This document shows, one piece after another, positions 14,227 through 16,408 of a DNA stretch of 16,408 bases. Origin of the DNA: UBA7803 sp049454295 (lineage in GTDB: Bacteria > Pseudomonadota > Gammaproteobacteria > Pseudomonadales > Azotimanducaceae); NCBI GenBank assembly GCA_049454295.1, contig JBMTYG010000070.1, positions 1-16,408 of the forward strand, given 5' to 3'. Numbering within the stretch: position 1 is the first letter of the stretch; each line of letters opens with the position of its first letter. The notes under the pieces were generated by a model. That model saw only the letters and a list, made by a program, of their open reading frames with translations, ran no database searches and was not told the DNA's origin. A program made the translations under genes and the position numbers.

Positions 14227-15048
14227 TCAGGGCGCGCGGCCCGACTGCAGGGCGAACACAGTGAAGAGCGCATCGTCCAGCATCACGTCGAAGTCCGCAC
14301 GCGTGTATTCGATTTCAGTCCAGTGGTCATCCGATTCCAGGTCAGACATGCGCAGCCGCGTGGCAAATGTGCGCCCGCCGAGAGTACCCACGGTCAGGGC
14401 TTCGAGACGCTTGACCGGCAACAGGGATTGATCCAGGAACGTATGTTCCAGCACCACTGAGTCATCACGCAGGACCAGGTCTTCGCGCCCCCACACGACC
14501 GCCGCATCGTCCCGCGGCGTCGCCTCGATGCGATAAACCTGAAAGTCACCCTGCACTAACACCTCGACCAACTCGAGGTCATAATCCCTCAGCAGCTGAT
14601 CCGTCCGGGAAAGATCGTTATAGGAAAAATCCGAGCCGGCCCAGCCTTGAGCCATCATGCTATACGGCAGCCGCATCACACGATTGATCTGCGGCGAGAA
14701 CGTCCACATGCGCTCGCCTGACTTGAGCGTGGCATTACCAGCATCGCGGGGTGGGGCCACGAAGCGGATCAGAGCATCTTCACGACCTCGCGTCCACGCG
14801 ACTATCGATGAACGCCGTTCCCATGCGGGCCGGTGGATCACCATGTTTAGCTCTGCATAAGAGCGTGTCCCGCGGGTGAGATCAATGGCGGCTGCGATTA
14901 GCGCCCGGGGATCGGGCGCCTCGACAGTCACATCGGGAGACCTGTTAACCGTGGGTTCGCTTGGTGAGGCACAAACAGCAAGGGGGCGCAGGAGAAGCGC
15001 CGCCAGGAGTCCCAGCACCGGGAGTCTGCCTTGGGCGCGTCCTATCAC
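14227..15048 (-). CDS. LolA-like periplasmic protein (outer membrane lipoprotein-sorting family, PF17131 type)
   Basis: A 273-residue exported protein. The N terminus MIGRAQGRLPVLGLLAALLL continues to AVCA, a signal peptide with likely cleavage after Ala27. Cys26 is not in a good lipobox (LAVC), so a soluble periplasmic protein is expected. The mature part has the family pattern: VEAPDPRALIAAAIDL, MVIHRPAWERRSSIVAW, ATLKSGERMWTFSPQINRVM (106-125) and LPYSMMAQGWAGSDFSYNDL (127-146). It is an open half-barrel of the LolA/LolB fold that can cover a lipid or acyl chain. The start is GTG at 15048 with a G-rich site 3 nt upstream; a GTG at codon 11 is an alternative. It lies 22 nt after the dehydrogenase and 18 nt before the permease pair, so it is the likely carrier for that ABC complex. 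The cargo is unknown. Confidence 0.87.
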   Translation of the reverse strand: MIGRAQGRLPVLGLLAALLLRPLAVCASPSEPTVNRSPDVTVEAPDPRALIAAAIDLTRGTRSYAELNMVIHRPAWERRSSIVAWTRGREDALIRFVAPPRDAGNATLKSGERMWTFSPQINRVMRLPYSMMAQGWAGSDFSYNDLSRTDQLLRDYDLELVEVLVQGDFQVYRIEATPRDDAAVVWGREDLVLRDDSVVLEHTFLDQSLLPVKRLEALTVGTLGGRTFATRLRMSDLESDDHWTEIEYTRADFDVMLDDALFTVFALQSGRAP

Positions 15049-15070
15049 CTACCCCCCTATCACATCCTGC

Positions 15071-16207
15071 TCAGAACCCCAGCAGATTCGCGTACCGATT
15101 GCGATGGTAGGCCTGATTACCGTAGACCGCCTCGATCGCACGGGCACGTTTCAGGTAGAAGCCCGCATCGAATTCATCGGTCATGCCAATCCCGCCGTGG
15201 ATCTGAATGAGTTGGTTCGACATATTATAAAGGAATGTTCCTGCTCGACACTTCGCGAGCGAAGCAAGCTGCGCCACGTCATTGGACCCTGCGTCTATCG
15301 CCTGCAGCGCCGCTTCGACGCAGGAACGGGTGAGTTCCATCTCGGTAAAGAGCTCTGCGGCACGATGGCCAAGCGCCTGAAAAGAGCCAATGACCTGGCC
15401 GAACTGCACGCGCGTCTTCAAATAACTCAGCGTCATTTCGAACGCCTGTGTCGCCGTGCCTAACATTTCTGCCGCAAGTCCGGCGCGGGCGCAATCGAGG
15501 ATTTCGGTGAGCAATTCGCCACCTTCACCTACGCTCCCGAGAACAGCATTCGCGTCCACGCGCACGTCTGCGAAGGACACGTTGGCATAGCCACGGCTAT
15601 CGGAGGTGCGCAGCCGCGTGCGCGAAACACCGGGCGCGTCTGCAGGCACCAGGAACAGCGTGATTCCCGACGGATCCAGAGGAGCACCCGCGGTGCGCGT
15701 GGCAACGATGAAATGGCTCGCCGCCATTCCTTCCAGGACGAAAGCCTTCTGACCGTCAATTCGAAAACCCTCGCCGTTGGCTGTGGCGGCGCAGGCGATG
15801 CGTTCAGGCGCATGTTTCGGGCCTTCGTCAACCGCCAGCGTCAGAATCGCCGAGCCGTCTACCACGCGCGGCAGCCAGGCTGCCTGCTGCGCAGGGCTGC
15901 CGCCGCGACGGAGCGCCGTGGCGCCCACCAGGGCGGAGGCCAATAGCGGCGAAGCCGTGAGCTGCCGCCCAGTTTCCTCGAGCAGTATTCCCATGGACAA
16001 ATAGCCCATGTCCGCGCCGCCGTGAGCCTCGGGCACCAAAATCCCGGTCCATCCCAGCTCCACGATGCCTGCCCAGGTGTCAGGGCTATAACATGTCTCC
16101 ACACCACTGTCGCGCATCCGGCGAAAGGCGAGGACCGGGGCCTGCTCCGAGACCCAGGCCTTCGCTTGATCCTTGAGCAGTGTCTGCTCTTCTGTCAGTG
16201 CTGCCAT
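15071..16207 (-). CDS. Acyl-CoA dehydrogenase family protein, probable non-catalytic subunit of a heteromer
   Basis: A 378-residue protein of the acyl-CoA dehydrogenase fold. Family marks are LKDQAKAWVSE, GILVPEAHGGADMGYLSMGI (55-74), LKTRVQFGQVIGSFQALGHR (263-282), which includes the FAD-contacting arginine, and QIHGGIGMTDEFDAGFYLKR (335-354). The catalytic glutamate is not at either usual place: Ala240 (ILDCARAGLAAE) stands where isovaleryl-CoA dehydrogenase has Glu, and the C-terminal VYGNQAYHRNR has no acid at the MCAD position. In steroid degradation, alpha2beta2 dehydrogenases pair one catalytic with one non-catalytic subunit; the gene 22 nt upstream would be the partner. The ATG at 16207 is chosen for GAGGAG 9 nt upstream. 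The LolA-like gene follows after 22 nt. Confidence 0.92.
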   Translation of the reverse strand: MAALTEEQTLLKDQAKAWVSEQAPVLAFRRMRDSGVETCYSPDTWAGIVELGWTGILVPEAHGGADMGYLSMGILLEETGRQLTASPLLASALVGATALRRGGSPAQQAAWLPRVVDGSAILTLAVDEGPKHAPERIACAATANGEGFRIDGQKAFVLEGMAASHFIVATRTAGAPLDPSGITLFLVPADAPGVSRTRLRTSDSRGYANVSFADVRVDANAVLGSVGEGGELLTEILDCARAGLAAEMLGTATQAFEMTLSYLKTRVQFGQVIGSFQALGHRAAELFTEMELTRSCVEAALQAIDAGSNDVAQLASLAKCRAGTFLYNMSNQLIQIHGGIGMTDEFDAGFYLKRARAIEAVYGNQAYHRNRYANLLGF

Positions 16208-16229
16208 ATCGGTGAACTCCTCGCCGGTC

Positions 16230-16408
16230 TTAGCCTTTCTGTGTGGTCTCGGGAAGACCGAGAATATTCTTGGAGATGATGTTGTTCTGCACTTCGAAGG
16301 AGCCACCGTAAATGGACATCGCCTTGCCGAAGAGCCAGGTCTTCACCGTTTCCCGAGGTTTTGCGTGCGGCGCCGCGCGGGATACGTGCGGCCTTCGATT
16401 TGGGAGAG
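16230..16408 (-). CDS. Acyl-CoA dehydrogenase, C-terminal fragment
   Basis: Fifty-nine complete codons at the right edge end in a TAA at 16230; the rest lies outside the window. The residues ETVKTWLFGKAMSIYGGS, then FEVQNNIISKNILGLPETTQ, are the canonical end of an acyl-CoA dehydrogenase: the adenine-binding loop followed by the terminal helix. At the MCAD catalytic position this protein has Gly (IYGGS), so any catalytic glutamate must be in the central helix, which is not in view. It is 22 nt upstream of the second dehydrogenase subunit in the same direction, giving a probable two-subunit enzyme. It is the first visible gene of the operon that continues into the Lol-like genes; the real operon start lies to the right. 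Confidence 0.9.
   Translation of the reverse strand, partial: LPNRRPHVSRAAPHAKPRETVKTWLFGKAMSIYGGSFEVQNNIISKNILGLPETTQKG

Noticed and set aside
14227..15048. LolA-like protein as a lipoprotein through Cys26
   Set aside because: The residues before the cysteine (LAV) do not meet the lipobox rule, which needs Gly, Ala or Ser just before Cys; signal peptidase I cleavage after Ala27 fits better.

Overview
The window is a GC-rich, tightly packed stretch of bacterial chromosome with 15 protein-coding genes, two of them cut by the window ends. I see no tRNA, rRNA, CRISPR array, insertion sequence or phage gene. The gene content fits a Gram-negative proteobacterium that degrades lipids, steroids or aromatics. 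It includes three acyl-CoA dehydrogenases, two luciferase-like flavin oxidoreductases, a carotenoid-cleavage-type oxygenase, a Lol-like system and an outer-membrane barrel. A high-GC gammaproteobacterium (Nevskiales or Steroidobacter-like) is my best guess, made from gene content alone. No gap exceeds about 150 nt, so there is no long gene-free stretch.

Layout from left to right. (1) Minus strand, 1-1353: an acyl-CoA dehydrogenase followed after 9 nt by the start of a beta-lactamase-fold serine hydrolase that runs off the left end. (2) Plus strand, 1505-2527: a luciferase-like oxidoreductase, divergent from (1), with a palindromic operator candidate between them. (3) Minus strand, 2524-5162: NUDIX hydrolase, YgjP/DUF45 metalloprotease and RsgA GTPase. 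(4) Plus strand, 5194-6108: a second luciferase-like oxidoreductase, head-to-head with (3). (5) Minus strand, 6098-8197: a membrane-bound hybrid histidine kinase. (6) Plus strand, 8283-9755: a carotenoid oxygenase family protein, divergent from the kinase. (7) Minus strand, 9760-16408: a seven-gene apparent operon. In transcription order it holds the tail of an acyl-CoA dehydrogenase, a second dehydrogenase that seems to lack the usual catalytic glutamate, a LolA-like periplasmic protein, two FtsX/LolC-type permeases, a LolD/MacB-type ATPase and an outer-membrane beta-barrel candidate.

The most interesting unit is (7). It has an inner-membrane ABC extractor (ATPase plus two permeases), a LolA-fold periplasmic carrier and an outer-membrane barrel, so it could in principle move a lipophilic cargo across the whole envelope. 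It is joined by short gaps to a dehydrogenase pair of the kind that works as a heteromer on bulky acyl-CoA substrates. The cargo is unknown, and the link between metabolism and envelope transport is inferred from gene order. The three convergent gene ends in the window overlap or lie within 4 nt of each other, with no visible terminators.
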